A stretch of DNA of 64,000 nt, from assembly GCA_964658655.1 (NCBI GenBank), contig CAZZZL010000003.1:62001-126000 (forward strand), read 5' to 3'. This document shows, one piece after another, positions 18,046 to 26,055 of this stretch. The stretch comes from G963692885 sp964658655 (GTDB taxonomy: Bacteria; Acidobacteriota; Terriglobia; Terriglobales; Acidobacteriaceae). A program made the translations under genes and the position numbers. Each line of letters starts with the position of its first letter. Position 1 is the first letter of the stretch. The notes beneath the pieces were generated by a model. That model saw only the letters and a program-made list of their open reading frames with translations. It had not been told where the DNA came from and made no database searches.

Positions 18046-19156
18046 CCGGTATCAGCGCAGGGTTGAGGCGGTGGTAGATGGCGCAATATTTCCGGGCCAT
18101 AACATCGGCTGAAAGACAGGCTCGTACATGCCCACGACTGGCTTGCCCGAGTTGCCGACGGCGAACTGGATCGTGTGCAAGCTCGACCAAGGCATTCGCC
18201 AGTGCATTTTCGTCATCTGGAGCAACTAGAACACCGCGCGCACCTCCGTCGAGTAAGTGTGGTATCTGGCCTAGTGAAGATGCGATGACGGGAAGGCCCG
18301 CAGCCATTGCTTCGAGTACAGCCATCGGCATCGCGTCCACCCGTGACGGTTGTACGAAGATATCGAGTCCGGCGAGGAAAGAGGAAACGTCGCGACTAAA
18401 ACCTCGCAGAGTGAATATGTCGTCCAGCTGCAGTGACGCAATAAGAGCGGCGAGAGAAGAATGCTCAGGTCCATCACCCAATACGGCAAAGCGCAAGTTT
18501 GACCGAAGCGGAGGCTCCAGTTGCACACACAATGCCGCTGCACGCACAAGGACATCGGTGCCCTTCTCTGGAGAGAGGCGAGTCACTGCACCAATCTGAA
18601 TCAATCGATTATTTTGGAAGGTTCGAGGGCTTGTTTCAAAAGAGATTGCAACTCCATTTTCGATGATCGAAATCTTTTCGATCGGTATTCCCGCCTCCGT
18701 GAGCCGATGCGCCGGACCAGGCGCCACGGACACAATATGATCGAAATGAGAAAGCAGCCAGCGGTCAAATCGCCCGTAGAGGCGAAGCGCAAAGGAAGTG
18801 TCTGTCCAATTATGACAGGTTGAAACGACCGACATGCCTAGCCCGCGGCTGGCTATAAATCCATAGGAATTGGACTTGTAGTTATGGGTATGAAGGACAT
18901 CAAAATGGCCGTCCTCCAGATATTGTCGTAGTTCAAAAAGTCGGACGCCGTCGATCCGACGCCTGCAAGGAAGATCGATGACCGAGATACCATGTTCGAC
19001 GGCGAGGTCAGTGAGAGGATTGCCGGTGAGCGATGAATTATGTAAAAGGCCAATGCAAACTATGTGTCCTGCAGCGGACTGTGCAATCGCAAGCTGCAGC
19101 ACGACGTTCTCAGCGCCATAAAAACCTCTACTCGCAATCAGGTGAAAAATGCGCAC
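18023..19156 (-). CDS. Family 4 glycosyltransferase (GTG start)
   Basis: A 377-aa GT-B glycosyltransferase starting RIFHLIASRGFYGAENVVL, where the GAE motif is typical of GT4 enzymes. The donor domain has IGAVTRLSPEKGTD, AVLGDGPEHS and an EX7E-like VDAMPMAVLEAMAAGLPVIA. The start is GTG 19156, supported by GGAGAGG 9 nt upstream and by a 3-nt gap after the stop of the deacetylase gene. No membrane segment is evident. It lies between the two deacetylases and another GT4, in the glycan-synthesis half of the EPS operon. Confidence 0.9.
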   Translation of the reverse strand: MRIFHLIASRGFYGAENVVLQLAIAQSAAGHIVCIGLLHNSSLTGNPLTDLAVEHGISVIDLPCRRRIDGVRLFELRQYLEDGHFDVLHTHNYKSNSYGFIASRGLGMSVVSTCHNWTDTSFALRLYGRFDRWLLSHFDHIVSVAPGPAHRLTEAGIPIEKISIIENGVAISFETSPRTFQNNRLIQIGAVTRLSPEKGTDVLVRAAALCVQLEPPLRSNLRFAVLGDGPEHSSLAALIASLQLDDIFTLRGFSRDVSSFLAGLDIFVQPSRVDAMPMAVLEAMAAGLPVIASSLGQIPHLLDGGARGVLVAPDDENALANALVELAHDPVRRRQLGQASRGHVRACLSADVMARKYCAIYHRLNPALIPDARVAAI

Positions 19157-19159
19157 AGG

Positions 19160-19900
19160 TCAATACCTCTCCGCTAAGCCAACCTCGGGCTGCCTTCTGA
19201 ATAGCAAGCGCCACATCATCTGATAAGTGTCGTCACCGATAAGTTCTTTTAGACCTGCGCGAAAACGATATGCCCGTTGCAGGCGGTGCAGAGTTTTCCT
19301 ATCTCCCGCAACATAGTCCATAAGCACTTCGTCGGAGGTGTTGTGCCGGACCACAAGCCTACCGTGCACACCTGGCCGTGATGAAGTTGGGCCAACCGGA
19401 TCAGAGTCGAAAATATCGGTAAATCCAGCCGCACGGCAGGCCTCGATGATGGCATCATTGCCGCGGCCTCCGGGAAGCGACACAGAATGAATTGAGGTGC
19501 TCAGTTGTTCTTCGAGCATCTCCCGCGAGCGCGTCAGTTCAGCCTGGACGGCCGAAGCTGACAGCTGCGTGAGCAGGGGGTGCGTATGCGTATGCGAACC
19601 GAGTGTGTGCCCGGCCTGCTGCAATGCACGAAGCTGCTGCCAACGTGCCGCTCCCACGCGTTTTCCTATCCATGCGGTAGGCACAAAAAAGATGCCTTTA
19701 AGTCCTGCTTCTTCCAATATTGGAAAGACGAGGTCGCAGTGCGAGACGTGTGCATCGTCAAAAGTCAGATGAAAGGACTGGGTCTCGAAAGCCGATTTCA
19801 ATCTAAAGATAGAGCGACGCAATTGTGGCGCCGATACGGCGTAAACATCGTTCGACCGGGCTTCTGCGATTTCGTGGTAGCACAGATAGGCAATGGTCAT
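19160..19900 (-). CDS. NodB-type polysaccharide deacetylase
   Basis: A 246-aa protein of carbohydrate esterase family 4. It has the metal and catalytic motif HLTFDDAHVSH (DD at about 48-49) and the metal-binding HTHTHP (His about 103 and 107). The RxxP region is degenerate: SLPGGRGND stands at the motif-3 position. No signal peptide is visible, so it may act in the cytoplasm on lipid-linked intermediates, or the export signal may have been missed. The start is ATG 19900 because it forms an ATGA overlap with the upstream deacetylase stop. The frame opens further to 19951 inside that gene. It should remove N-acetyl groups from EPS sugars. Confidence 0.85.
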   Translation of the reverse strand: MTIAYLCYHEIAEARSNDVYAVSAPQLRRSIFRLKSAFETQSFHLTFDDAHVSHCDLVFPILEEAGLKGIFFVPTAWIGKRVGAARWQQLRALQQAGHTLGSHTHTHPLLTQLSASAVQAELTRSREMLEEQLSTSIHSVSLPGGRGNDAIIEACRAAGFTDIFDSDPVGPTSSRPGVHGRLVVRHNTSDEVLMDYVAGDRKTLHRLQRAYRFRAGLKELIGDDTYQMMWRLLFRRQPEVGLAERY

Positions 19901-20814
19901 GATGCAAGCACCTGGGTCGTTTGCTGCCGGGGCATTGTTTGTGAACGACACAGAACGCTGGTGGATCGCCAGCTTTCCGCAAATGATCTGAATCGATAGC
20001 GCCTCATCAATGACTCCAATCGAGGAAGCGTATGCTTCAGCCCGGTATAGTGCCGAAATCTAGAACGCAATGAGCCTGCAAGCCGCGGCTGGTGCTGATC
20101 GATCTCCCATGGATGAAAATAGATGACGGCCTGATGGCCATTTGCTGCAATCTGATCGATAGCGAACCGTGTATAAGCGGGTGGGAAGATACGCAGGTAA
20201 CCGCCGCCTGCTGCAGGCAGGATCGTATTGCACAGTTGAACTGTAGCGGGTGGAAATTCGAAAAGAAACCTTGAGCCATTTCGCCATGCGTAGGGAGTCC
20301 GATCCGCTGATGCAATCCCATATAAGTCATGGTGTATCGGATAAATGCTCGAGTCGTAGGAGAATCCCTCTTCTAACAGTATGTCTAGTGCCCAGAGACT
20401 GTCCTGCGTGATCGACCAGGTGGGTGCCCGGTAGCCTGAAGGAGTGATTCCAGCTGCATCCTCTATCGCATGAATCGCTTCGCGTGTGTCCTGCCGGAAT
20501 ACCTCGGGTGTTAGTTGATAGATGGGACGATGCCAGAAACTATGGCAGGCTATCTCATGCCCGCGATTCGCCGCTTCTCTAACGAGATGAGGCATCCGCT
20601 GAGCGATCCATCCGAGAAAGAAGAACGTCGCTGTTGCCGAGTGTTCATCTAACAAATCTAATATCCGTCTGACGTTGCCCTCGACACGGCTTGGACGCGA
20701 ATCCCAACTCGCGCGGTCGACCAGCCCCGCGAAGGCTTCAACCTGGAAGTAGTCTTCCACGTCGACGGTCATGATGTGTGAGCTTCGCTCATCTGTGCGA
20801 CTGCGGTCGCTCAT
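19897..20814 (-). CDS. XrtA/PEP-CTERM-type polysaccharide deacetylase
   Basis: A 305-aa NodB-fold deacetylase of the subgroup found in exosortase-A EPS loci. It begins HIMTVDVEDYFQVEAF, with the catalytic and metal pair D18/D21 in DVED. The metal His pair is CHSFWHR (H91, H95), the RAP motif is GYRAPTWSI (R129), and FHPWEID lies near the C-terminus. It probably deacetylates EPS N-acetylhexosamines. No exosortase or PEP-CTERM protein is present in this window, so the association is with the family only. It overlaps the next deacetylase by ATGA, and its start overlaps the stop of a small upstream frame. Confidence 0.88.
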   Translation of the reverse strand: MSDRSRTDERSSHIMTVDVEDYFQVEAFAGLVDRASWDSRPSRVEGNVRRILDLLDEHSATATFFFLGWIAQRMPHLVREAANRGHEIACHSFWHRPIYQLTPEVFRQDTREAIHAIEDAAGITPSGYRAPTWSITQDSLWALDILLEEGFSYDSSIYPIHHDLYGIASADRTPYAWRNGSRFLFEFPPATVQLCNTILPAAGGGYLRIFPPAYTRFAIDQIAANGHQAVIYFHPWEIDQHQPRLAGSLRSRFRHYTGLKHTLPRLESLMRRYRFRSFAESWRSTSVLCRSQTMPRQQTTQVLAS

Positions 20815-21020
20815 TGGCCGACCGTTTCCTGTAGCGGCGCGGTACCCATCTCGCTTCTACTGACAACCACTGACGCAGGAGGAGACGCGCGCCTAGAGAT
20901 TCGCCGGAGCGCCCAGGAGCAGAGAATCAGACAGAAACCCAGGACGATGAGGATAGGTGCATCTCCATACCGTGTCAGGCGCGATAAGCATGACGAGTTC
21001 AGTGTCCACTGGCTTGACAC
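20811..21020 (-). CDS. Possible small single-helix membrane protein
   Basis: A short frame of 69 aa if read from GTG 21020. It fills the gap between the FAD protein and the XrtA-type deacetylase. It contains one hydrophobic stretch, APILIVLGFCLILCSWALRRI, followed by an RR-rich turn and a hydrophilic tail. Its TGA overlaps the ATG of the deacetylase gene (ATGA), the junction seen across this operon, which supports translation. Against it, there is no clear ribosome site and the start is ambiguous: an upstream frame reaches 21092 inside the FAD gene. I recognise no family. Confidence 0.4.
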   Translation of the reverse strand: MSSQWTLNSSCLSRLTRYGDAPILIVLGFCLILCSWALRRISRRASPPASVVVSRSEMGTAPLQETVGQ

Positions 21021-21030
21021 AATGATTACT

Positions 21031-22449
21031 TCAAGCGGAAACAGGCGATGCAGGAGCAAGACATTCCTCCGTTCGCAGAGGCGACATTGCATGTCTCTTG
21101 CGATTCTGTGTAGCTTCCGATTCTATGGATTGACATACCTGCCTGCTGACTTCTCTGGCGATGGCGGCCATGGCGTTATTGTTCAGAGTGTCATTTACAA
21201 TCTGCGACGTATTCGCAAGAAAAATGCCGGGAAGTGGCGTTTTCATGGCTGGCAGAGCCAAGTCAGAGTAATGCAGGCTGGGTAAGGGTTGAACAGAGGC
21301 CTCGCGGAAGACGAACTCTCTGACGATATCGAAAGAACGCAGCGTCGGATGCATGCGCATGAGGTGATGACGGAACGTATCGAGAACCTGCTGATCCGTA
21401 CTCGTAAACAATGGGTCAGAAGCAGGAGTGTATTTGGGAAGATAGACCAAGGAGTAGCCGTTTGTCGTACTTGTACCGATGAGGTTCGTCATCTCAATCA
21501 CGCCGGTGAATGGTGAAGCCTCGGTGATATTCGTTACGTAGAACTCACTCAGTGGACGACGAAGGATAAGCACTGCACATACCATTCCGAGATATTGCAC
21601 CCTGTCGAGTCGCGCAACGTAATCCGGTGGCAGAGACGGGCAGATTGACTTAACAATGCGATTCGGGGTCGTTAGTACTACGCGGTCAAACAATTCGGTT
21701 CCGTCGTCGCTCTCAACACTCACCGCATTGTCAATGATAGAAACTTGCTTCACTCTAATGCCGCGGCGAATGACACCGCGCTGCGATTCGATCTGCTCGC
21801 ATAGGCGCTGAAGAACGAGTCGGTATCCTCCATGAATGAAGCCGAGCTTCTCCTGTTTATCCGGCCCCTTTTCACGGGTCGAGTAAAGGCGCTTCAATGT
21901 AGCGTGCAGAAATGCTGCGGAGGCGTCTTTGCGAAGGTCACCTAGTTTGCAGCGCAGCAGTGGCTCCCATATCTCTCGGTAAAGAGTTTTGCCAAATATT
22001 CGAACTGTCCAGGCCTTCAGAGGTACAGACTCCAGTCCCTCACTGCGTGCCAGGCGAGCTGCGAACAGGGTTCCTGCGGCGAACCTAAACTTATCAGTCA
22101 TTGATAAGTGTGGAAATTTGAGCAGGTCTGCCGGCGCTGTCATTCGATACAGCTTGTCGTGGGAATAGAAGCCTACTTCAGTCTTGTTCCACCTCAACGA
22201 CGACGACAGTCCAATATCCTCCAGTAGAGCCAGCAGGGATTTATCAGATGTGAGAATGCAATGGTAAAACTTGTCCCACGTAAATGGTCCATAGTTGAAG
22301 GCCGACGCCAACCCACCAACATCCTTCTGCGCTTCAAGTACAGTCACTTTGTAACCGGCGCGCGAAAGGTAAAAGGCAGTGGTCAAGCCGGTAATTCCTC
22401 CGCCAAGAATAGCGATGGAGGTCTCTGCACTAAGTGCACGTGAAGTCAT
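21031..22449 (-). CDS. FAD-dependent amine-oxidase/UDP-galactopyranose-mutase-like protein
   Basis: A 472-aa flavoprotein. The N-terminal Rossmann dinucleotide fold reads AILGGGITGLTTAFYL (about 14-29), then VTVLEAQKDVGGLASAFNYG, the FAD ribityl/pyrophosphate region of the amino-oxidase and protoporphyrinogen-oxidase superfamily. The C-terminal FAD contact is PGIFLANTSQIVNDTLNNN. Related genes occur in polysaccharide clusters, where they are proposed to modify sugars or lipid carriers. The substrate is unknown. ATG 22449 makes an ATGA overlap with the small transporter upstream, so the longer frame to 22503 is not the start. Confidence 0.85.
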   Translation of the reverse strand: MTSRALSAETSIAILGGGITGLTTAFYLSRAGYKVTVLEAQKDVGGLASAFNYGPFTWDKFYHCILTSDKSLLALLEDIGLSSSLRWNKTEVGFYSHDKLYRMTAPADLLKFPHLSMTDKFRFAAGTLFAARLARSEGLESVPLKAWTVRIFGKTLYREIWEPLLRCKLGDLRKDASAAFLHATLKRLYSTREKGPDKQEKLGFIHGGYRLVLQRLCEQIESQRGVIRRGIRVKQVSIIDNAVSVESDDGTELFDRVVLTTPNRIVKSICPSLPPDYVARLDRVQYLGMVCAVLILRRPLSEFYVTNITEASPFTGVIEMTNLIGTSTTNGYSLVYLPKYTPASDPLFTSTDQQVLDTFRHHLMRMHPTLRSFDIVREFVFREASVQPLPSLHYSDLALPAMKTPLPGIFLANTSQIVNDTLNNNAMAAIAREVSRQVCQSIESEATQNRKRHAMSPLRTEECLAPASPVSA

Positions 22450-22787
22450 TTCGACCCCGCAATCAAAATTGCGCCAGTACTTATAACAGTGATCGCGAAC
22501 CAACGCAGTGGAGTTACAGATTCATGGAGGAACCTGTCCGCGAGGATGACCACCAGCACATATCCTAAACCCAGCAATGGATAGGCATACGAGATGTCCA
22601 GCTGTTTCAGCGCAATCATCCATAAACCCGTCGCGACTAGAAAACAAGTCGCCCAGCCGAGCATCCACACTGATAAGAAACGGCGTAGACCAGTGTCCGT
22701 TTTGAATGCGGCGCTGCCCCGTTTCAGAAGGATTTGTGCAGAGGAGCCAAGTACAACACTTGACGAAAGTGCGAGCACGCCGTTCAT
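22446..22787 (-). CDS. Half-size EamA/SMR transporter, second subunit (ArnF-like)
   Basis: A 113-aa protein with four membrane helices. It has the SMR/EamA pattern SSAQILLKRG in helix 1 and LDISYAYPLLGLGYVLVVILADRFLHE in helices 3-4. It follows a similar 143-aa gene with an ATGA overlap, which argues that the two form a heterodimer, as ArnE/ArnF do. A likely substrate is a lipid-linked sugar passed across the inner membrane. ATG 22787 is set by the overlap. The frame upstream to 22871 shadows the neighbouring gene. Confidence 0.82.
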   Translation of the reverse strand: MNGVLALSSSVVLGSSAQILLKRGSAAFKTDTGLRRFLSVWMLGWATCFLVATGLWMIALKQLDISYAYPLLGLGYVLVVILADRFLHESVTPLRWFAITVISTGAILIAGSK

Positions 22788-23215
22788 CTGTCCAGCCCCA
22801 CTGCCGCAGCATCTCTGCGGGACCAAACCAGGAAAGCGATGCCGATACCCATCGTCAGAATTCCGATCCACCGAAGCGGACTGATGTGTTCTCGTAATAA
22901 CACTGCCCCACCAACCGGGACTAATAAATAATTCAAAGCACTCAGAGGATATAAGTAGCTGATTTCCTGCTTACTGACAGCTGCAATCCAAAGGAGCGTG
23001 CCGAGCCCGTAGATCAAAAAGCCCATTAGAATCAAGACCATTGCCGGATGGGAGACTGATGACGCTATCTTGGCAAGGGTCAAGCCGTGCTTCAGCAAGA
23101 GCTGGCCACATGTCGCGAAGCACACTGAAAAGAGCACCAACCATTCTGCGCGAATCGTGCCAAAAGTCTGTCGGCCGGTGCTGGTTTCTGAGGGCATTGT
23201 CGATAAGTAACTCAT
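22784..23215 (-). CDS. Half-size EamA/SMR transporter, first subunit (ArnE-like)
   Basis: A 143-aa membrane protein with four helices and a short cytoplasmic N-terminus. It shares TCGQLLLKHGLTLA (helix 1) and KQEISYLYPLSALNYLLVPVG (helix 3) with its downstream partner. It should be one half of a heterodimeric SMR-type flippase, possibly for an undecaprenyl-phosphate-sugar. ATG 23215 is preferred because AAAGG lies 5 nt upstream. A GTG two codons earlier is also in frame. It follows the Gfo/Idh gene by 16 nt. Confidence 0.82.
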   Translation of the reverse strand: MSYLSTMPSETSTGRQTFGTIRAEWLVLFSVCFATCGQLLLKHGLTLAKIASSVSHPAMVLILMGFLIYGLGTLLWIAAVSKQEISYLYPLSALNYLLVPVGGAVLLREHISPLRWIGILTMGIGIAFLVWSRRDAAAVGLDR

Positions 23216-23231
23216 GATCACCTTTAGCGAT

Positions 23232-24314
23232 TTATAGCTCGGCTACAGTAAGCGCAGAAGTATCTGCCAGTCTGATCCACGATTTGACAGAATTGGGTTC
23301 ACCGGCGACGCTCACAGGTATGCCATCCATCTCTAGTGATTGCTGTGCCGCACTTAGCAGGCGCACGACTCGGAGCCCATCGTGAGCATCGCTCCGGGGA
23401 GTTTGACGGTCCAGCACGCGGTCGAGAAAATGCTGCATTTCGATTTTCAGTGGCTCACTCGAAGAAATGCGCGGGATGTGAATGTCGCCGAAGCGCACCT
23501 GAATAGCCTCACCATAACTCCGCGCGGTACTATTCGTCGCGCAGTTATCGTAGACGCGAACTTTCTCCGTAGCTGCGGCGTCGTCAAACGTAACCATCTT
23601 CTTACTCCCGACGATGGTTGTGCTGCGCACTTTGTGCGGGTCGAGCCAACTCAGATGAATGTGAGCCATCACCCGGTTCTTGAAAAACAGACTTAGGAAG
23701 ACAACGTCCTCTATCCCGCTCTGGATATAGCTTTGCCCGCGGGCGCTGACGTCTATAGGATCCTCGCCAAGCATGTATAGAATTTGAGAGATATCATGCG
23801 GTGCGAAGCTCCATAATGCATTCTCGTCGCCGCGGATACGGCCTAGATTGACCCGCTGAGTGTAGATATAGAATATCTCGCCGAGATCACCGCTCGCGAT
23901 CATCTGGCGCAGGTAATCGACGGCAGGGTGATACTCGAGAAGGTGGCCGACCATGAGGATCTTGCCGCGAACTGCGGCCAGTTCAAGTAGTTCCTCTGCA
24001 TGACCGACATCCAGGGTGAAAGGCTTTTCGACGAACACATCTTTGTCCGCGAGCAGGGCTTTCTTGACCATCGGGTAATGGGTCACTGCCGGCGAACTAA
24101 TGACGATGGCTTCAACATCTGTACGCTCCAGAAGTTCATCCAGCATCGGATAACTTGCAGTGCCTGGCCATGCTTTTTCTGCCGAGGCGCATCGAGCAGC
24201 GCTAAGGTCGCTGACCGCGGCAAGTTCGCAGCCTGGCAATTCGTAGAGACTCCGCGCTACATTCCAACCCCATGCGCCCAGGCCTACAAGTCCAACTCGT
24301 ACCTTCCGTGTCAT
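23232..24314 (-). CDS. Gfo/Idh/MocA-family sugar oxidoreductase
   Basis: A 360-aa NAD(P)-dependent dehydrogenase. The N-terminal Rossmann motif is VGLVGLGAWGWNVA (about 8-20). The catalytic-site EKP is at 96-98 (VFVEKPFT), and the active-site His lies in WSFAPHDISQIL (H173, D174). The family oxidises nucleotide-sugar or free-sugar hydroxyls. As the first gene of the minus-strand EPS operon it probably makes a modified nucleotide sugar, perhaps acting on the product of the divergent UDP-sugar 6-dehydrogenase, as in WbpB-type pathways. GGAGAG lies 7 nt before ATG 24314, and a strong sigma-54-like element lies upstream. Confidence 0.88.
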   Translation of the reverse strand: MTRKVRVGLVGLGAWGWNVARSLYELPGCELAAVSDLSAARCASAEKAWPGTASYPMLDELLERTDVEAIVISSPAVTHYPMVKKALLADKDVFVEKPFTLDVGHAEELLELAAVRGKILMVGHLLEYHPAVDYLRQMIASGDLGEIFYIYTQRVNLGRIRGDENALWSFAPHDISQILYMLGEDPIDVSARGQSYIQSGIEDVVFLSLFFKNRVMAHIHLSWLDPHKVRSTTIVGSKKMVTFDDAAATEKVRVYDNCATNSTARSYGEAIQVRFGDIHIPRISSSEPLKIEMQHFLDRVLDRQTPRSDAHDGLRVVRLLSAAQQSLEMDGIPVSVAGEPNSVKSWIRLADTSALTVAEL

Positions 24315-24383
24315 GTGCTCTCTCCGATTGGCTGATTGGGCGCAGATGTATCCGTCACAGCGGCGTCACTGGTTGCATCGTTG

Positions 24384-24399
24384 TGCATGCGGCGTGCCA
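24384..24399 (-). promoter_or_regulatory. Sigma-54 promoter for the EPS operon (best match)
   Basis: The minus strand reads TGGCACgccgcATGCA and continues the consensus TGGCACG exactly; only one base of the TTGCA box differs. The predicted transcription start is near 24374, about 60 nt before the Gfo/Idh start. It is the strongest of the four similar elements in the cluster. Confidence 0.65.
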
Positions 24400-24441
24400 C
24401 ATGCGATTCCTGGTGTCCATCGTCCAAAATCGGGTGCAGGT

Positions 24442-24460
24442 CTGTCGGAAGATGCGACAG
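24442..24460. promoter_or_regulatory. Dyad between divergent EPS promoters, candidate activator site
   Basis: The inverted repeat CTGTCG-N7-CGACAG lies about 45-60 bp upstream of the -24 box of the minus-strand promoter, between it and the plus-strand element at 24584. That placement suits a shared enhancer-binding protein. No regulator gene for it is in the window. Confidence 0.4.
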
Positions 24461-24583
24461 GAAAATGTAATCTTGCCGATGGACCATCCCAACTTTGCAC
24501 TTCTTTGCATACTGTGTGCGTGCAGACAGGCTCCGTTTGTACTCGACTACGGCAGCCGTCACAAATAGGGGCCGCAAAGTCTT

Positions 24584-24599
24584 TGGCATACCAGATGCA
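24584..24599 (+). promoter_or_regulatory. Sigma-54-like element before the UDP-sugar dehydrogenase
   Basis: The plus strand reads TGGCATaccagATGCA with RpoN spacing. Transcription would start at about 24611, on the apparent ATG itself. Either the mRNA is leaderless, or the true start codon lies further in, or the match is accidental. Confidence 0.35.
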
Positions 24600-24610
24600 G
24601 TAGGGTAGGC

Positions 24611-25978
24611 ATGACTACGACACTCGCCACGACTTCCCCTGCCTTCGCGCAGGAGCGCATTCAACGGATTGAAACACGGACAGCCAGGATTGGTGTCATC
24701 GGCCTGGGGTATGTCGGGCTCCCTCTTTCGCTTTTACTTTCGGAGGCAGGTTTCCGTGTAACTGGCTTCGATGTAGATACAAGAAAGGTAGAGGAGCTGG
24801 AGAATGGCCGCTCCTATATCTACCGCATTCCTCCGACGGAGATACAAAGAGCTCGCGAGTCGGGCTTTCGGTCGACCTCTGATTACGCCAGAATCACCGA
24901 ACAGGATGTCGTCATCGTATGCGTGCCTACGCCGCTCAATGAACATAGGGAGCCGGACTTAAGCTATGTCAGCCGGACAGCAGAGGCTATCGCACCGTGG
25001 CTGCAGCGTGGGCAATTGATTGTGCTCGAGAGCACCACTTATCCGGGTACCACGGAAGAACTCATGATTCCAATCCTGGAGCGTGGCAATCCGGATCATC
25101 TTCGTGCAAAGACTAAAGAGTGTGTCGATGACCAGGACATTTTCTATGTCGCCTTTTCGCCTGAGCGCGAAGATCCAGGGAATGAGACGGTGGCGCGCAG
25201 GGATATTCCCAAGGTAGTCGGCGGTCACGATGAGCAGGCTACTCAGATTGCTGTCGCTCTTTATAGCGCCATCTTTAACAGGGCGGTTCCCGTCTCGTCG
25301 ACACGGGTGGCAGAAATGACAAAGCTTCTCGAAAACATTTACAGGTGCGTGAACATTGCCCTGGTGAACGAGCTCAAGCTGCTGGCTCTCCAGATGAAAC
25401 TCGACATATGGGAGGTGATCGACGCGGCAAAAACAAAGCCGTTCGGCTTCCAGGCATTCTACCCAGGACCGGGACTCGGCGGCCACTGCATTCCTATCGA
25501 TCCCTTCTATCTAAGTTGGAAGGCGAAGGAATGGGATTTTCACACGAAGTTTATTGAACTGGCGGGTGAGATAAACGAGGCAATGCCGGCGCATGTTGTG
25601 CAGTCGACCGCCCGTGCCCTCAACCGCTGCAGGAAGGCCATGAATGGATCCCGCATTCTGATGCTCGGGATGGCCTACAAAAAAGACATCGACGACCTGC
25701 GTGAATCTCCCGCTCTCACCATCATTGAAATGCTGAGGGCCGAAGGCGCCGAGGTGGATTACAACGATCCGTACTTTCCGAAGGTAGGGCGCGGTCGCCA
25801 TTACGACTTGAATATGACGTCGACATCCTTGGAAACCATCTCGGATTATGATTGCGTGCTGATCGTGACAGATCATTCCGATTACGATTATGAGAGAATC
25901 GTCCGCGAATCAAAGCTGGTCGTCGATTCGAGGAACGCGACTCGTGGAATTGTCTCCGACAAGATTGTGCAGTGCTGA
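24611..25978 (+). CDS. UDP-N-acetyl-hexosamine 6-dehydrogenase (WbpA-like)
   Basis: A 455-aa NAD-dependent nucleotide-sugar 6-dehydrogenase that makes a uronic acid donor. The NAD-binding domain has TARIGVIGLGYVGLPLS (about 24-40). VPTPLNEHREPDLSYV and LESTTYPGTTEE follow. The catalytic Cys293 is in GPGLGGHCIPIDPFYLSW, and the C-terminal UDP-binding domain starts near LMLGMAYKKDIDDLRESP. The extended N-terminus and TTYPGTTEE place it nearer WbpA-type UDP-GlcNAc dehydrogenases than UDP-glucose dehydrogenases. It is divergent from the EPS operon. Only a weak GTAGGGTAGG precedes ATG 24611, so the start is not secure. Confidence 0.9.
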   Translation: MTTTLATTSPAFAQERIQRIETRTARIGVIGLGYVGLPLSLLLSEAGFRVTGFDVDTRKVEELENGRSYIYRIPPTEIQRARESGFRSTSDYARITEQDVVIVCVPTPLNEHREPDLSYVSRTAEAIAPWLQRGQLIVLESTTYPGTTEELMIPILERGNPDHLRAKTKECVDDQDIFYVAFSPEREDPGNETVARRDIPKVVGGHDEQATQIAVALYSAIFNRAVPVSSTRVAEMTKLLENIYRCVNIALVNELKLLALQMKLDIWEVIDAAKTKPFGFQAFYPGPGLGGHCIPIDPFYLSWKAKEWDFHTKFIELAGEINEAMPAHVVQSTARALNRCRKAMNGSRILMLGMAYKKDIDDLRESPALTIIEMLRAEGAEVDYNDPYFPKVGRGRHYDLNMTSTSLETISDYDCVLIVTDHSDYDYERIVRESKLVVDSRNATRGIVSDKIVQC

Positions 25979-26055
25979 AAAGCCGCTTGTTTCTGGACGT
26001 GAAGGGGTCAAGATATGTATGGACGCTTCACGCGGCTCTAGTTATGGAATGGTCA
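25979..26055. other. Convergent intergenic gap with a weak stem-loop
   Basis: Between the converging dehydrogenase and CheA genes, CGTGAAG (25998-26004) can pair with CTTCACG (26026-26032). AGCCGC (25981) can pair with GCGGCT (26032-26037) outside it. The loop is long and no T-run follows, so a terminator is only possible. Confidence 0.25.
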
